From DAITBA01 sp036824005 (GTDB lineage: Bacteria > Pseudomonadota > Gammaproteobacteria > Burkholderiales > Rhodocyclaceae): a DNA stretch of 64,000 nucleotides. Position 1 is the stretch's first letter; each line of letters begins with the position of its first letter. The notes beneath the pieces are model-generated. The model saw only the letters and a program-made list of their open reading frames with translations, had not been told where the DNA came from and did not search any database. Location of the stretch: NCBI GenBank assembly GCA_036824005.1, contig DAITBA010000003.1:151842-215841 (forward strand). Direction: 5' to 3'. This document shows positions 50,191 through 59,151 of the stretch, piece after piece. The position numbers and the translations under genes were made by a program.

Positions 50191-52908
50191 ATGACCCGCC
50201 AGGTTTCCCCGTCCCCGTTGCCCGCCACACACTGGCATACCTTGTCCGTTGGCGAGGTCGCGCGCCAACTCGGTGCCGACGTGAGCGCGGGTCTGTCGCC
50301 CGACGAAGCGGCTTTGCGGCTCGACCGCCATGGTCCAAACGCATTGCCCGAGGCCGCCCGCCGCAGCGCGTGGCGCATGATGCTCGATCAGTTCAAGGCG
50401 CTGCTGATCCTGGTGCTGCTCGGCGCAGCGGTTCTTGCTGGCGCTGTCGGGGATTTCAAGGACGCAGTTGTCATCCTGATCGTGGTGCTGGTTAATGGGC
50501 TGCTCGGCTTCTACCAGGAGTACCGCGCTGAGCAGTCGCTCGCGGCGTTGAAGAAAATGCTCGCTGCCGAAGCAGAGGTTCGCCGGCAGGAAAAAAACCG
50601 CATGATCGCCGCCGTCGATCTGGTTCCCGGCGACATCGTGCTGCTGAACGCCGGTGACCGGGTGCCCGCCGATGGAAGGGTGGTGATCGCCCATGGACTG
50701 GAGGTGGACGAGTCATCGCTGACGGGCGAGTCGCACACGGTGGGCAAGTTCGCCGGTGCAATCGAAGGCGCGGACGTACCGCTGGCCGAGCGGAACAACT
50801 TGCTCTACATGAATACCACGGTCACTCGCGGGCGCGCCGAGATGCTCGTAACCGCCACCGGGACCCTTACCGAGATGGGCCGTTTGGCGGCAATGCTTGC
50901 CCAGGCGGAGGAAGCGCGCACGCCGCTGCAGATACAACTCGATGCCCTGGGCAAGCGTCTCGCGGCACTCGCCGGTGCGGTGGTATCGCTGATGCTTCTG
51001 CATGGTCTGCTGCGGGGCGAGCCGTGGCTGAACATGGTGATGACCGCCATCTCGTTGGCGGTGGCCGCTATTCCGGAAGGATTGCCGGCGGTCGTCACGG
51101 TCACCCTTGCGCTGGGTCTGCACCGAATGGCACGGCATCGGGCGATCGTAAAGCGCCTTGCCGCGGTGGAAACCCTGGGCTGCACTTCTGTGATCTGCAC
51201 CGACAAGACCGGCACGCTGACGGTCAATCAGATGACGGTGCGCGCACTGTTTGCCCGGGGTCGCAGCCTGGAGGTGACGGGGGAAGGTTACGAGGCGAGT
51301 GGCCGGATCGTGGCCCGCGACGGGCGGGACCTGCCCGATCTCCGACCCTTGCTGCTGCCCCTGGCGCTGTGCAATGACGCCCAGGTGCGCGCCGGCAAGG
51401 TGCTGGGCGACCCCATGGAAGGCGCGCTCAAGGTATTGGCCGCCAAGGGAGGTTTCGACGCGGAAGCCTGGACGCAACGTCTGCCGCGCGTGGCCGAAAT
51501 CCCTTTCGATGCTGCGCACAAGTTCATGGCGACGTTCCATCACGACGGCGAAAAGGTACGCGTGTTCGTCAAGGGTGCGCCGGACGTCGTGCTTGCGCGC
51601 TGCAGCCGGTGTCTCGGTGCGGGCTCGGAGAGCGAACTCGACGCACCAATCCGCTCGGCCATGCTTGATGCCAATGAGTCCATGGCTAGACAGGGGCTGC
51701 GTGTGCTGGCGGCTGCGAGCCGGACGGTTGCTGCCGAGCACTTCGATCCCGGCAACGATCTATTCATGTACATGAATGACCTGTGCTTCGCCGGATTGAC
51801 GGGTATCGTCGATCCGGCGAGGCCTGAGGCACGGGTAGCCATCGCCGTGTGTCGCGAAGCAGGCATCCAGGTCAAGATGCTGACCGGCGACCAGAAGGTG
51901 ACGGCAGCAGCCATTGCCGCGGAACTGGGCCTGTACGGCGAGGTGATGGCTTCCGCCGAACTCGACGCCCTCGACGACGATGCGTTGATGAGGCGCATCG
52001 ACGCGATTGCCGTCTTTGCCCGTGTCACGCCCGAGCAGAAGGTACGCCTGGTGCGGGTGTTGAAGACGCGCGGGGATGTCGTGGCGATGACCGGGGACGG
52101 GGTGAACGACGCCCCGGCGCTCAAATCCGCGGACATCGGCGTGGCCATGGGAGTCACGGGCACCGACGTGGCCAAGGAGGCGGCGGTGATGGTTCTCACC
52201 GACGACAACTTCGCCACTATCGTCCAGGCGGTGAAGGAAGGGCGCACCATCTACGACAACATCGTCAAGTTCATGCGCTCCCAACTGTCCACCAACATGG
52301 GCGCGATTCTGACGGTCGTGTCGGCACCCTTTCTGGGGCTGCCGCTTCCCTTCAATCCGATTCAGATCCTGTGGCTCAACATCATCATGGACGGGCCGCC
52401 CGCCATGGCACTCGGTGTCGATCCCGCTCGCCCCGGCATCATGAGCGATGCGCCACGGGACCCGCAGGCGCGCATCCTCACCTGGCGGCGTCTTGGTGTC
52501 GTCGCATTCTGGGGCGTCGTCATGGCGACGGGGACGCTCGGCATGCTCTGGTGGGGCCTGCGCACGGGAACGCGGGAGCACGCGCTTACCCTGGCCTTCA
52601 CGACCTTCATCCTGTTCCAGGTGTTCAAGGTGTTCAACGCCCGCATCGAGCGCGGCACGGCGTTCAACCGTACCTTCTTCGCCAACCGGGCACTGTGGTT
52701 CTCGCTTGCCTGCGTCGTCCTGCTGCAAGTGCTGGTGGTGCACTGGCCACCGGCGCAGGACGTGTTCTCGACCACTGCGCTGTCGCTACGCGACTGGATG
52801 ATGGCGGCGGCGGTGGCATCGGCCGTGCTCGTATTCGAGGAGGCGCGCAAGGCGCTTGCGCCGATCTTCACTGGCGCAGGGGCAGCCCTTCGATGCAATG
52901 GCCGATGA
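50191..52908 (+). CDS. P2-type cation ATPase (PMR1/SPCA-like Ca2+/Mn2+)
   Basis: This 905-residue pump has TGES (178-181), M4 ion-site PEGLP (295-299), phosphorylated D338 in DKTGT, KGAPD nucleotide site and TGDGVNDAPAL. M6 reads NIIMDGPPAMALGV. The NxxMDGPPAxxLG form resembles PMR1/SPCA secretory-pathway Ca2+/Mn2+ pumps rather than SERCA (NLVTDGLPATALG). It has an N-terminal cation-ATPase domain and about ten TM helices. It probably exports calcium or manganese. It is transcribed alone; the start has no strong Shine-Dalgarno site. Confidence 0.87.
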   Translation: MTRQVSPSPLPATHWHTLSVGEVARQLGADVSAGLSPDEAALRLDRHGPNALPEAARRSAWRMMLDQFKALLILVLLGAAVLAGAVGDFKDAVVILIVVLVNGLLGFYQEYRAEQSLAALKKMLAAEAEVRRQEKNRMIAAVDLVPGDIVLLNAGDRVPADGRVVIAHGLEVDESSLTGESHTVGKFAGAIEGADVPLAERNNLLYMNTTVTRGRAEMLVTATGTLTEMGRLAAMLAQAEEARTPLQIQLDALGKRLAALAGAVVSLMLLHGLLRGEPWLNMVMTAISLAVAAIPEGLPAVVTVTLALGLHRMARHRAIVKRLAAVETLGCTSVICTDKTGTLTVNQMTVRALFARGRSLEVTGEGYEASGRIVARDGRDLPDLRPLLLPLALCNDAQVRAGKVLGDPMEGALKVLAAKGGFDAEAWTQRLPRVAEIPFDAAHKFMATFHHDGEKVRVFVKGAPDVVLARCSRCLGAGSESELDAPIRSAMLDANESMARQGLRVLAAASRTVAAEHFDPGNDLFMYMNDLCFAGLTGIVDPARPEARVAIAVCREAGIQVKMLTGDQKVTAAAIAAELGLYGEVMASAELDALDDDALMRRIDAIAVFARVTPEQKVRLVRVLKTRGDVVAMTGDGVNDAPALKSADIGVAMGVTGTDVAKEAAVMVLTDDNFATIVQAVKEGRTIYDNIVKFMRSQLSTNMGAILTVVSAPFLGLPLPFNPIQILWLNIIMDGPPAMALGVDPARPGIMSDAPRDPQARILTWRRLGVVAFWGVVMATGTLGMLWWGLRTGTREHALTLAFTTFILFQVFKVFNARIERGTAFNRTFFANRALWFSLACVVLLQVLVVHWPPAQDVFSTTALSLRDWMMAAAVASAVLVFEEARKALAPIFTGAGAALRCNGR

Positions 52909-53142
52909 ACCACGGCTGATCCGAGGGGAGGACGCGATTTGTCGCACCAGGCCGACAGTCGCTTCATTCCTGATCTCAAGAGCTTAGGCGGCTGCGGCCG
53001 CGCACTGTTGCCGTCAGGCGACGTTTGGCTGCCAGGCAGGATCATCGGCTGTCGACAACGTTCGGATTTCACGGCAAAAAACCGACTGGCACGGGGATTG
53101 CAACACCATGCCGGTTGAGAGGATTTTGGAAAGGAATCGATC

Positions 53143-53805
53143 ATGATCCTGCGCTTTGCAGTCACCGTGATTTCGCTGCTTGTAATGTCCGTGGCGCCCA
53201 TGGCGCACGCCCAGGAGAACCCACCCGAAGCGCTGGTCAAGAGCGTCACCAACGATGTGCTGACCGCGCTGCGCCAGGACAAGGACATCCAGTCCGGCAA
53301 CCGCAAGCGCGCGACGCAACTGATCGAGGACAAGGTGGCGCCGCACTTCAATTTCCAGCGCATGACGGCGCTCGCCGTCGGGCGAAGCTGGCGCGACGCC
53401 AGCCCGAACCAACAAGGCGCCCTGGTAGGGGAGTTCCGCACATTGCTGGTGCGCACCTACGCCAAAGCCATGACGGCCTACCGCGATCAGTCGGTCGAGT
53501 TTCCGCCGGCGCGCAGCCAGGCCGACGACGGCGAAGTGACCGTTCGCAGCCACGTCAAGCAGCCCGGCGGCCGGCCGGTGACGCTCGACTACCGTTTGGC
53601 CAAGGCGGACGGCGCGTGGAAGGTTCATGACGTGGCCATCGAGAACATCAGTCTGGTGACGAACTACCGAGAGGCGTTCGCTGCGGCCGTTCGCACCGGT
53701 GGCATCGACGGTCTGATTCAGGTACTGCAGGCCAAGAATCGCGTGCTTGACGAAGTCGGCGACGGCGGCAGGGGCGATGCCGTCGTGCAGGTTGCGCTAC
53801 GGTGA
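53143..53805 (+). CDS. mlaC: MlaC-family phospholipid-binding protein
   Basis: This 220-residue periplasmic protein has a signal peptide (APMAHAQ) and the MlaC/Ttg2D fold marks VAPHFNFQRMTALAVGRSW, TYAKAMTAYRDQSVEF and VHDVAIENISLVTNYR, given by parts. MlaC carries phospholipids between the outer-membrane MlaA complex and the MlaFEDB transporter. AAAGGA precedes the ATG. No mlaA, B, D, E or F is adjacent, so this copy is an orphan, and its stop overlaps the GTG of a cytochrome-like gene. An ABC toluene-tolerance Ttg2D label is equivalent. Confidence 0.88.
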   Translation: MILRFAVTVISLLVMSVAPMAHAQENPPEALVKSVTNDVLTALRQDKDIQSGNRKRATQLIEDKVAPHFNFQRMTALAVGRSWRDASPNQQGALVGEFRTLLVRTYAKAMTAYRDQSVEFPPARSQADDGEVTVRSHVKQPGGRPVTLDYRLAKADGAWKVHDVAIENISLVTNYREAFAAAVRTGGIDGLIQVLQAKNRVLDEVGDGGRGDAVVQVALR

Positions 53806-55094
53806 AACTGAAGCGAAAAGCGCAAAGTTGTCAGACGCCTCGGCCGCCAGGCACGGAACAGTCGATGTCGAGCGCGGCAACCGGTGCGGGCCGTCGTGAC
53901 GCGGGTGAAGCGGCGAACTCGGTTGCGCACGGGAAGCGGCCTGCCTCGGCTATGTCCGGGATGGGTCACCCCTTCGCGCGGTGGGAAGTGGCGGAGGAGC
54001 CGGCCACGCCGGTCGCGCTGAAACTGTGCCGCTCGTGTGAAGTGGTCTGCGTTGCCGACCTGGAGCGCTGCTGGAACTGTGGCGCCTTGTTGGCCGGTGA
54101 GCGAACGCAGCTGGCCCCAGCCGCGACGGTCGGCACGTCGCGGGGTACGCCGCCGCCCTGGCTGCTCGAAGCGAGTCTGACTTGGCAAGGCCGGGACGAG
54201 CGCGCCGTCAGCCCGATCGCGCAAGATGGCAGCGACCCACAGGCAGCGCCTGCCGCGACAACACCGCCGGGTGGCTCGCCGCCGTTGCGCCCGGCGTCCC
54301 CTGCCAGCGGCGGGCTCTTCGGGCAGGCGGCAGCGTACCCGCCACCGACCAGCGAACGCTGGAATGCGGGACTCATTACCTCGCTGGCGGTCGTTCTGGG
54401 CACGGTCGCCATCGTCGGCATCGATCAGTTCTCCCTGGGCGTGAGCAACGGGTTTGCGCCGGCGTCGACGGGGCAGCCGGGGCAGGAGACACCGCGGGCC
54501 GACGTCGTCGCACCGCCTGTTGCCCAGGCGCCGTCGCCCCAGAGCGATGCGATCCTCCCGAAGCCCGAGGCGGTGCCCGCGGCCGTGGCTGCCGCCGCAG
54601 TCGTGCCGGAGGCTGTCCTGCGCGAAATCCCGGACCCGCCGCCGGCGCGGCTCGATGCCGGACGCATCGCTGCCGCTGGCTCCGCCCTTCGCACCGCCGG
54701 CCTTGTGGTGCCCGATGACGGCAGTGCCGCGCGGCCGCGCAACGGCAAGCTCGTGTACCAGGAGCACTGCGCCTCCTGCCACGATGCCGGAAAGATGAAC
54801 AGCCCCTCGGTGCACGACATGGACGCCTGGACCGAGCGGCTCGCCCGTGGCAAGCACAGCCTCTATGCCAGCGTCACTGCCGGCAAGGGCAGCGGCAGGC
54901 ATCCGGTGCAAGCCCGCGCGCTTGCCGACGACGAGCTCATTGCTGCGACCGACTACCTGACCGAGCGTCTCATCGACCTCAGCGTCGCCCGTGCGTCGCG
55001 TGCCGGGTTCTCGATTCTGTACGGGCCGGGCGAGGCGCTGCCGGTCAGTGCCGGCGGCGAAGGCGTACGGGAGGCGACGCTGAAGACGGACTGA
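53802..55094 (+). CDS. Zinc-ribbon / TM / cytochrome c fusion protein
   Basis: This 430-residue protein has an N-terminal zinc ribbon (C76xxC79 and C90xxC93), a long Pro/Ala linker, one TM helix (about 189-207), another Pro/Ala-rich linker and a C-terminal cytochrome c domain with heme motif C323ASCH327. The zinc ribbon lies on the cytoplasmic side and the heme in the periplasm. The heme domain resembles cytochrome c5-type (HDAGKMNSPSVHDMDAW). GTG 53802 overlaps the mlaC stop (GTGA); downstream ATGs are possible. I know no named family with this order. It might couple a cytoplasmic zinc-binding interaction to periplasmic electron transfer; function unknown. Confidence 0.72.
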   Translation: MKLKRKAQSCQTPRPPGTEQSMSSAATGAGRRDAGEAANSVAHGKRPASAMSGMGHPFARWEVAEEPATPVALKLCRSCEVVCVADLERCWNCGALLAGERTQLAPAATVGTSRGTPPPWLLEASLTWQGRDERAVSPIAQDGSDPQAAPAATTPPGGSPPLRPASPASGGLFGQAAAYPPPTSERWNAGLITSLAVVLGTVAIVGIDQFSLGVSNGFAPASTGQPGQETPRADVVAPPVAQAPSPQSDAILPKPEAVPAAVAAAAVVPEAVLREIPDPPPARLDAGRIAAAGSALRTAGLVVPDDGSAARPRNGKLVYQEHCASCHDAGKMNSPSVHDMDAWTERLARGKHSLYASVTAGKGSGRHPVQARALADDELIAATDYLTERLIDLSVARASRAGFSILYGPGEALPVSAGGEGVREATLKTD

Positions 55095-55162
55095 CGGGCA
55101 AAGGTATCGTCGGCCCGACATCGCGCTGCGGGGGCTGTCACGCACTGCCGGTATTTGACAGA

Positions 55163-56746
55163 ATGGCAGCCGAGACTACCGGTCCGGTTTCCATGACAGT
55201 CAGAGGCGCGATTGCCTGCGGCCATCCGATCACGGCGGCGGCGGCGGAAGAGATTCTGCGCGAAGGCGGCAACGCCTTTGACGCCGTCATTGCGGCGTTT
55301 CTGGCCGCCTGTGTCGCCGAGCCCGTATTGGCGTCTCTGGGCGGTGGCGGGTATCTGCTTGCCCAGCGCGCCGCATCGCCGCCGGTCGCTTACGATTTCT
55401 TCGTGCATACGCCGCGTCGCCGGCAGAGCGCTGCGCCGGTGGATTTTTATCCCATCCACGCCGACTTCGGTACCACGACGCAGGAATTCCACGTCGGTCT
55501 CGCTGCGGTGGCGACGCCGGGCGCTGTGCGCGGTGCGTTTGCCATCCACCGCGATCTTGGTACGCTGCCCATGTCCCGGCTGGCCGAGCCGGCCGTGCGT
55601 ACGGCACGCGACGGGTTTACCTTGGATCCGTTGCAGGGTTTCATCTTCAATGTTGTCAAGCCGATCTTTCTTGCCACGCCGCAGGCGCGTGCCGTTTATG
55701 CCAGCAAGATGGATTCGGCGCGTCTCACCCAGGGCGGCGAGACGCTCGTGCAGCCGGCGATGGGCGATACCATTGATGCACTGGCGCGCGAGGGCGACCG
55801 CCTCTTCTACGAAGGCGAGATCGCCCGGCGCATCGCCGAACTGTGCCAGGCAGGCGGCGGTTTCCTGACCGTCGAGGATTTGCGCCAATACCATGTCGAG
55901 CGTCGGCAAGCGCTCAATCTGGACTATCGCGGCGCGCGGCTTTACACCAACCCGCCGCCGTCTTCCGGCGGCATACTCATTGCATTCGCGCTGGAGCTGC
56001 TCAAGAGCTGTCCGCTCGGCCAGCTCGGCTTCGGCAGCGCCGAGGCACTCGATCTGCTGGCTCAGGTCATGGCGCTCACCAACAAGGCGCGGCTGGACGC
56101 CGTTGCCGGCGCCGAGCAGGGTGGCGATCACGCGCCACTGCTCGACGCGGAATATCTCGAGCAATACCGGCGGCATGTCGTGCATCGCCCGGGGTGCCTG
56201 CGCGGCACGACCCACATCAGCATCATCGACGCCGCCGGCAACGTCGCGGCACTGACTGCGAGCAACGGCGAGGGCTGCGGCCATCTCATCCCCGGCGCGG
56301 GAATCATGCTCAACAACATGCTCGGCGAAGAGGACTTGAATCCGCGCGGCTTTCATCGCTGGCCGCCCGGCGAGCGCATGACCTCCATGATGGCGCCCAG
56401 CCTGCTCCATCTGCCGGGGGGCAAGCGCGTTGCCCTCGGCTCGGGAGGGTCCAATCGCATTCGCACGGCCCTGTTGCAGGTGATCAGCAATTTGGTCGAC
56501 CACGGCATGGCGCCCGAGGCGGCGGTGGCCGCGCCGCGCATACACTACGAGCGCGGCAAGCTGAACATCGAGCCGGGATATTCGCAGCAGGAACTGGAGA
56601 AGCTGCTGCCCGGCTATGCCGACCACGAGTTGTGGCGCGAGCATAATCTCTACTTCGGCGGGGTGCATACCGTGGAGTTGGCGCAGGGACGCTTCTTCGG
56701 CGTCGGCGATCCGCGCCGCGGCGGCGTGGGCCGGGTGGTTGAGTGA
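55163..56746 (+). CDS. Gamma-glutamyltransferase family protein
   Basis: This 527-residue Ntn-hydrolase-like protein has the self-cleaving nucleophile T349 in RGTTHISIID and the downstream GERMTSMMAPS. The small subunit would start at T349. In classic GGTs a conserved Arg in a DGRETAP-like motif binds the gamma-glutamyl carboxylate; here the equivalent reads YDFFVHTPRR, so this is a divergent subgroup. No signal peptide is present, unlike periplasmic GGT. A GST gene follows in the same direction after 84 bases, suggesting a glutathione theme. Confidence 0.8.
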   Translation: MAAETTGPVSMTVRGAIACGHPITAAAAEEILREGGNAFDAVIAAFLAACVAEPVLASLGGGGYLLAQRAASPPVAYDFFVHTPRRRQSAAPVDFYPIHADFGTTTQEFHVGLAAVATPGAVRGAFAIHRDLGTLPMSRLAEPAVRTARDGFTLDPLQGFIFNVVKPIFLATPQARAVYASKMDSARLTQGGETLVQPAMGDTIDALAREGDRLFYEGEIARRIAELCQAGGGFLTVEDLRQYHVERRQALNLDYRGARLYTNPPPSSGGILIAFALELLKSCPLGQLGFGSAEALDLLAQVMALTNKARLDAVAGAEQGGDHAPLLDAEYLEQYRRHVVHRPGCLRGTTHISIIDAAGNVAALTASNGEGCGHLIPGAGIMLNNMLGEEDLNPRGFHRWPPGERMTSMMAPSLLHLPGGKRVALGSGGSNRIRTALLQVISNLVDHGMAPEAAVAAPRIHYERGKLNIEPGYSQQELEKLLPGYADHELWREHNLYFGGVHTVELAQGRFFGVGDPRRGGVGRVVE

Positions 56747-56830
56747 TCGCCTGCCGGCCGGTTACACTGCCAAGTCGGGGTGGTGCTGCGGCGCGCCCTG
56801 GTCGTCGCATATGACGCCGAGGAGGAGCCC

Positions 56831-57457
56831 ATGAAATTCTACGACTGCGCCGCCGCGCCGAGTCCGCGCCGGGTGCGCATCTTCATCGCCGAGAAGGGTA
56901 TCGACGTCCCGGTCGTTCAGGTAGACCTGCGCGCCGGCGAGCAGCTTACCGATAACTTTCGTGCCAAGAACCCGCGCTGCACGGTGCCGGTGCTGGAACT
57001 GGACGATGGCACCTGCCTGGGCGAGACGCTCGCCATCTGCGACTATCTCGAGTCGATCCACCCGCAGCCGCCGCTGCTGGGCCGCGATGCCAAGGAGCGG
57101 GCGCTGGTCCTGCAGTGGAACCACCGCATCGAGCAGGACGGCTTCCTCGCCGTCGCGGAGATGTTCCGCAATTCCTCGCCCGGCTTCAAGGATCGCGCGC
57201 TCACGGGCGCGGAGAACTTCGCGCAAATCCCTGAGCTGGCCGAGCGCGGGCGGCGGCGCACCGAGATATTCCTGCGCGACCTGGACGCCCGCTGCGCAGC
57301 CAGCCAGTTTGTCGCCGGCGATGCGTTCAGCATGGCGGACATCACCGCCTTTGTGGTCGTCGATTTCGCCCTGCGGCTGAAGATGTCCATCGACGACCTG
57401 CCGCATGTGGCGGCCTGGCATGCGCGAATATCGGCGCGGCCGAGCGCGCGCCTTTGA
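56831..57457 (+). CDS. Glutathione S-transferase family protein
   Basis: This 208-residue protein has a thioredoxin-like N-domain (1-80: MKFYDCAAAPSPRRVRIF, VPVLELDDG, GETLAICDYLE) and an all-helical C-domain with the N-capping motif FSMADITAF. An S or C near the start (C7, S12) may activate glutathione. GAGGAG precedes ATG 56831. The partner GGT-like gene is upstream. Exact class and substrate are not set by sequence. Confidence 0.85.
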   Translation: MKFYDCAAAPSPRRVRIFIAEKGIDVPVVQVDLRAGEQLTDNFRAKNPRCTVPVLELDDGTCLGETLAICDYLESIHPQPPLLGRDAKERALVLQWNHRIEQDGFLAVAEMFRNSSPGFKDRALTGAENFAQIPELAERGRRRTEIFLRDLDARCAASQFVAGDAFSMADITAFVVVDFALRLKMSIDDLPHVAAWHARISARPSARL

Positions 57458-57468
57458 GCCATGGTCGA

Positions 57469-58464
57469 TCAGAAGACGATCAGGCTGACGACGACGAAGT
57501 AGATCAGCAGGCTCAGCACGTCCTGGATGATGGTGGCGAGCGGCCCGCTGCCGTAGGCCGGGTCGGTGCCCAGGCGCTGCAGCAGCCACGGCAGGAACAG
57601 GCCGATGGTGGTCGCCACGCCGCCGGCGAAGAACAGGGCAAGCGCCACGGCCGCCGCCAACCTGGCATCGCCGAAGACCAGCCACACCGCCGGAAAAGTC
57701 AGCAGCCCGAGCGTCAGCCCGATCAGCAGGCCGGTGCGCAGTTCGCCGGCGACCAGGTGGGCCAGACGCGAATGGGATAGCGACAGCCCCCGCACCGCCA
57801 CCGCTTCGGTCTGGGTGCCGATGGCATCGGCGAGATAGACCAGGCCGGGGACGAAGAAGGCGATTGCCACGCGGGAGGAGAGCACCTCTTCGAAGCGGGC
57901 GACGACGAAGGTGGCGATCATGCTGCCCGCCAGACCGATCAGCAGCCAGGGCAGGCGGTGGCGGGCGCGGCGCAGCGGCGGCGATTCAATGGCCTCGCGG
58001 GCGCGGTGGGTCTCGCGGGCGATGCCGGCAAAGCGGTGGATGTCCTCCACATGCTCGCGGCGCAGGATGTGCAGCAGCGCACCGGAAGGCACGACTCCGA
58101 GCAGGCGGCCGCTGCGGTCCACCACCGGCACCGCGCTCAGCAGATGATGCAGCGCCAGCGAGGCGACCCGCTCCTGATCCACGTCCGGATGGATGCGCGG
58201 GCAGTCAGGACGCAGCAGCGCGCCCACCTTCTGTTCAGGCGGTGCAGCAAGGAGCTGGGCGATGGCCACGATGCCGAGCAGCTTGTCGTCGGCATCCACC
58301 ACGCATAAGAGGTCCACGCTGTCGTGCCGACGGCTGAGAATGTTCGCCGCCACCTCGGCGGCGGTTTGATCGGGGCGCGCGCGCGGAACGCCGGCCACGA
58401 GGTAGTGGGCGGCGGTTTCGCCGTGGTGCTCTGGCACGGGTTGCTTGTGTTTTCTGCCCGGCAT
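57469..58464 (-). CDS. Short MgtE-type magnesium transporter
   Basis: This 331-residue protein has two CBS domains (about 20-135) and five C-terminal TM helices (about 165-331) with the MgtE channel core GTQTEAVAVRGLSL. It lacks the N-terminal MgtE_N helical domain of full-length MgtE (about 450 residues), so magnesium gating through that domain is absent. It is convergent with the GST gene. Mg2+ or Co2+ is the usual cargo. Confidence 0.82.
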   Translation of the reverse strand: MPGRKHKQPVPEHHGETAAHYLVAGVPRARPDQTAAEVAANILSRRHDSVDLLCVVDADDKLLGIVAIAQLLAAPPEQKVGALLRPDCPRIHPDVDQERVASLALHHLLSAVPVVDRSGRLLGVVPSGALLHILRREHVEDIHRFAGIARETHRAREAIESPPLRRARHRLPWLLIGLAGSMIATFVVARFEEVLSSRVAIAFFVPGLVYLADAIGTQTEAVAVRGLSLSHSRLAHLVAGELRTGLLIGLTLGLLTFPAVWLVFGDARLAAAVALALFFAGGVATTIGLFLPWLLQRLGTDPAYGSGPLATIIQDVLSLLIYFVVVSLIVF

Positions 58465-58487
58465 CGCACTCGACCCAAAGAACTCGC

Positions 58488-58526
58488 TTCACCGCAGAGG
58501 ACACAGAGGACGCAGAGGAAAGACGG
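58488..58526 (+). repeat. CACAGAGG-type short repeat
   Basis: Three units, ACCGCAGAGG, ACACAGAGG and ACGCAGAGG, are arranged head to tail every 9-10 bases, followed by AAAGACGG. It lies in the 107-base gap upstream of mgtE and downstream of uspA (both leftward). The same unit occurs in the tracts at 27251 and 14068. Confidence 0.7.
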
Positions 58527-58571
58527 CTGCGCAGGATGGCGCGCCGGGGAGGAAGCGCTATTCAGCAGGAG

Positions 58572-58997
58572 CTACTTCACCAGCGTCACCGGCACATCCG
58601 ACAGCCGCACGACCTCGGTGGACACCGAGCCCATCAGCGCGCTCTCCACGGCACTTTCACCACGCGTGCCCATAATGATCGCATCGCAACCATATTCCCT
58701 GGCGCAGGCAGCAATGGTTTCGGCGATCGGTCCGACGCGCACATCGGCGTGATACTTCACGCCGGCCGCGTCCAGCAGTGCCCGTGCCGATTTGAGCGCA
58801 TCGCCACCCTGACTTACCTGCATCGCCTCGATCTCGCTTGCCGGCATGAAGCGGCGGACCTCCCAGGCATCCACCGGTTCCTGGGCGTTGAGCAGGTAAA
58901 TATCGACCGACGGTACGGCCCTGGCGAGCCGGATGGCATGCTGCACGGCACGATCGGAGTTGGCTGAGCCGTCCACGGGAAGAAGTATCTTTTCCAT
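58572..58997 (-). CDS. Universal stress protein UspA family
   Basis: This 141-residue cytoplasmic protein has the ATP-binding signature G-2x-G-9x-G(S/T): MGTRG, nine residues, then GS. It starts EKILLPVDGS. I chose ATG 58997; seven further in-frame residues upstream are unlikely. It is an ATP-binding Usp of the UspFG-like class. It is divergent from the NhaD-type gene and near MgtE, so a stress or ion-related role is possible. Confidence 0.88.
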   Translation of the reverse strand: MEKILLPVDGSANSDRAVQHAIRLARAVPSVDIYLLNAQEPVDAWEVRRFMPASEIEAMQVSQGGDALKSARALLDAAGVKYHADVRVGPIAETIAACAREYGCDAIIMGTRGESAVESALMGSVSTEVVRLSDVPVTLVK

Positions 58998-59151
58998 GCT
59001 GCGATGACCTCGCGTCAATGCTGCGTGAGCGTGGCTTGATTATCCCATGGTTTCGGCATGGCACGAATCGCCGCGGCCATTGGGCAAATGCCCGCGAGCA
59101 GAGGCAGCGGGCCACGGTGTTAGAATTCGAGCCTTTATGCCGGAGACCGGA

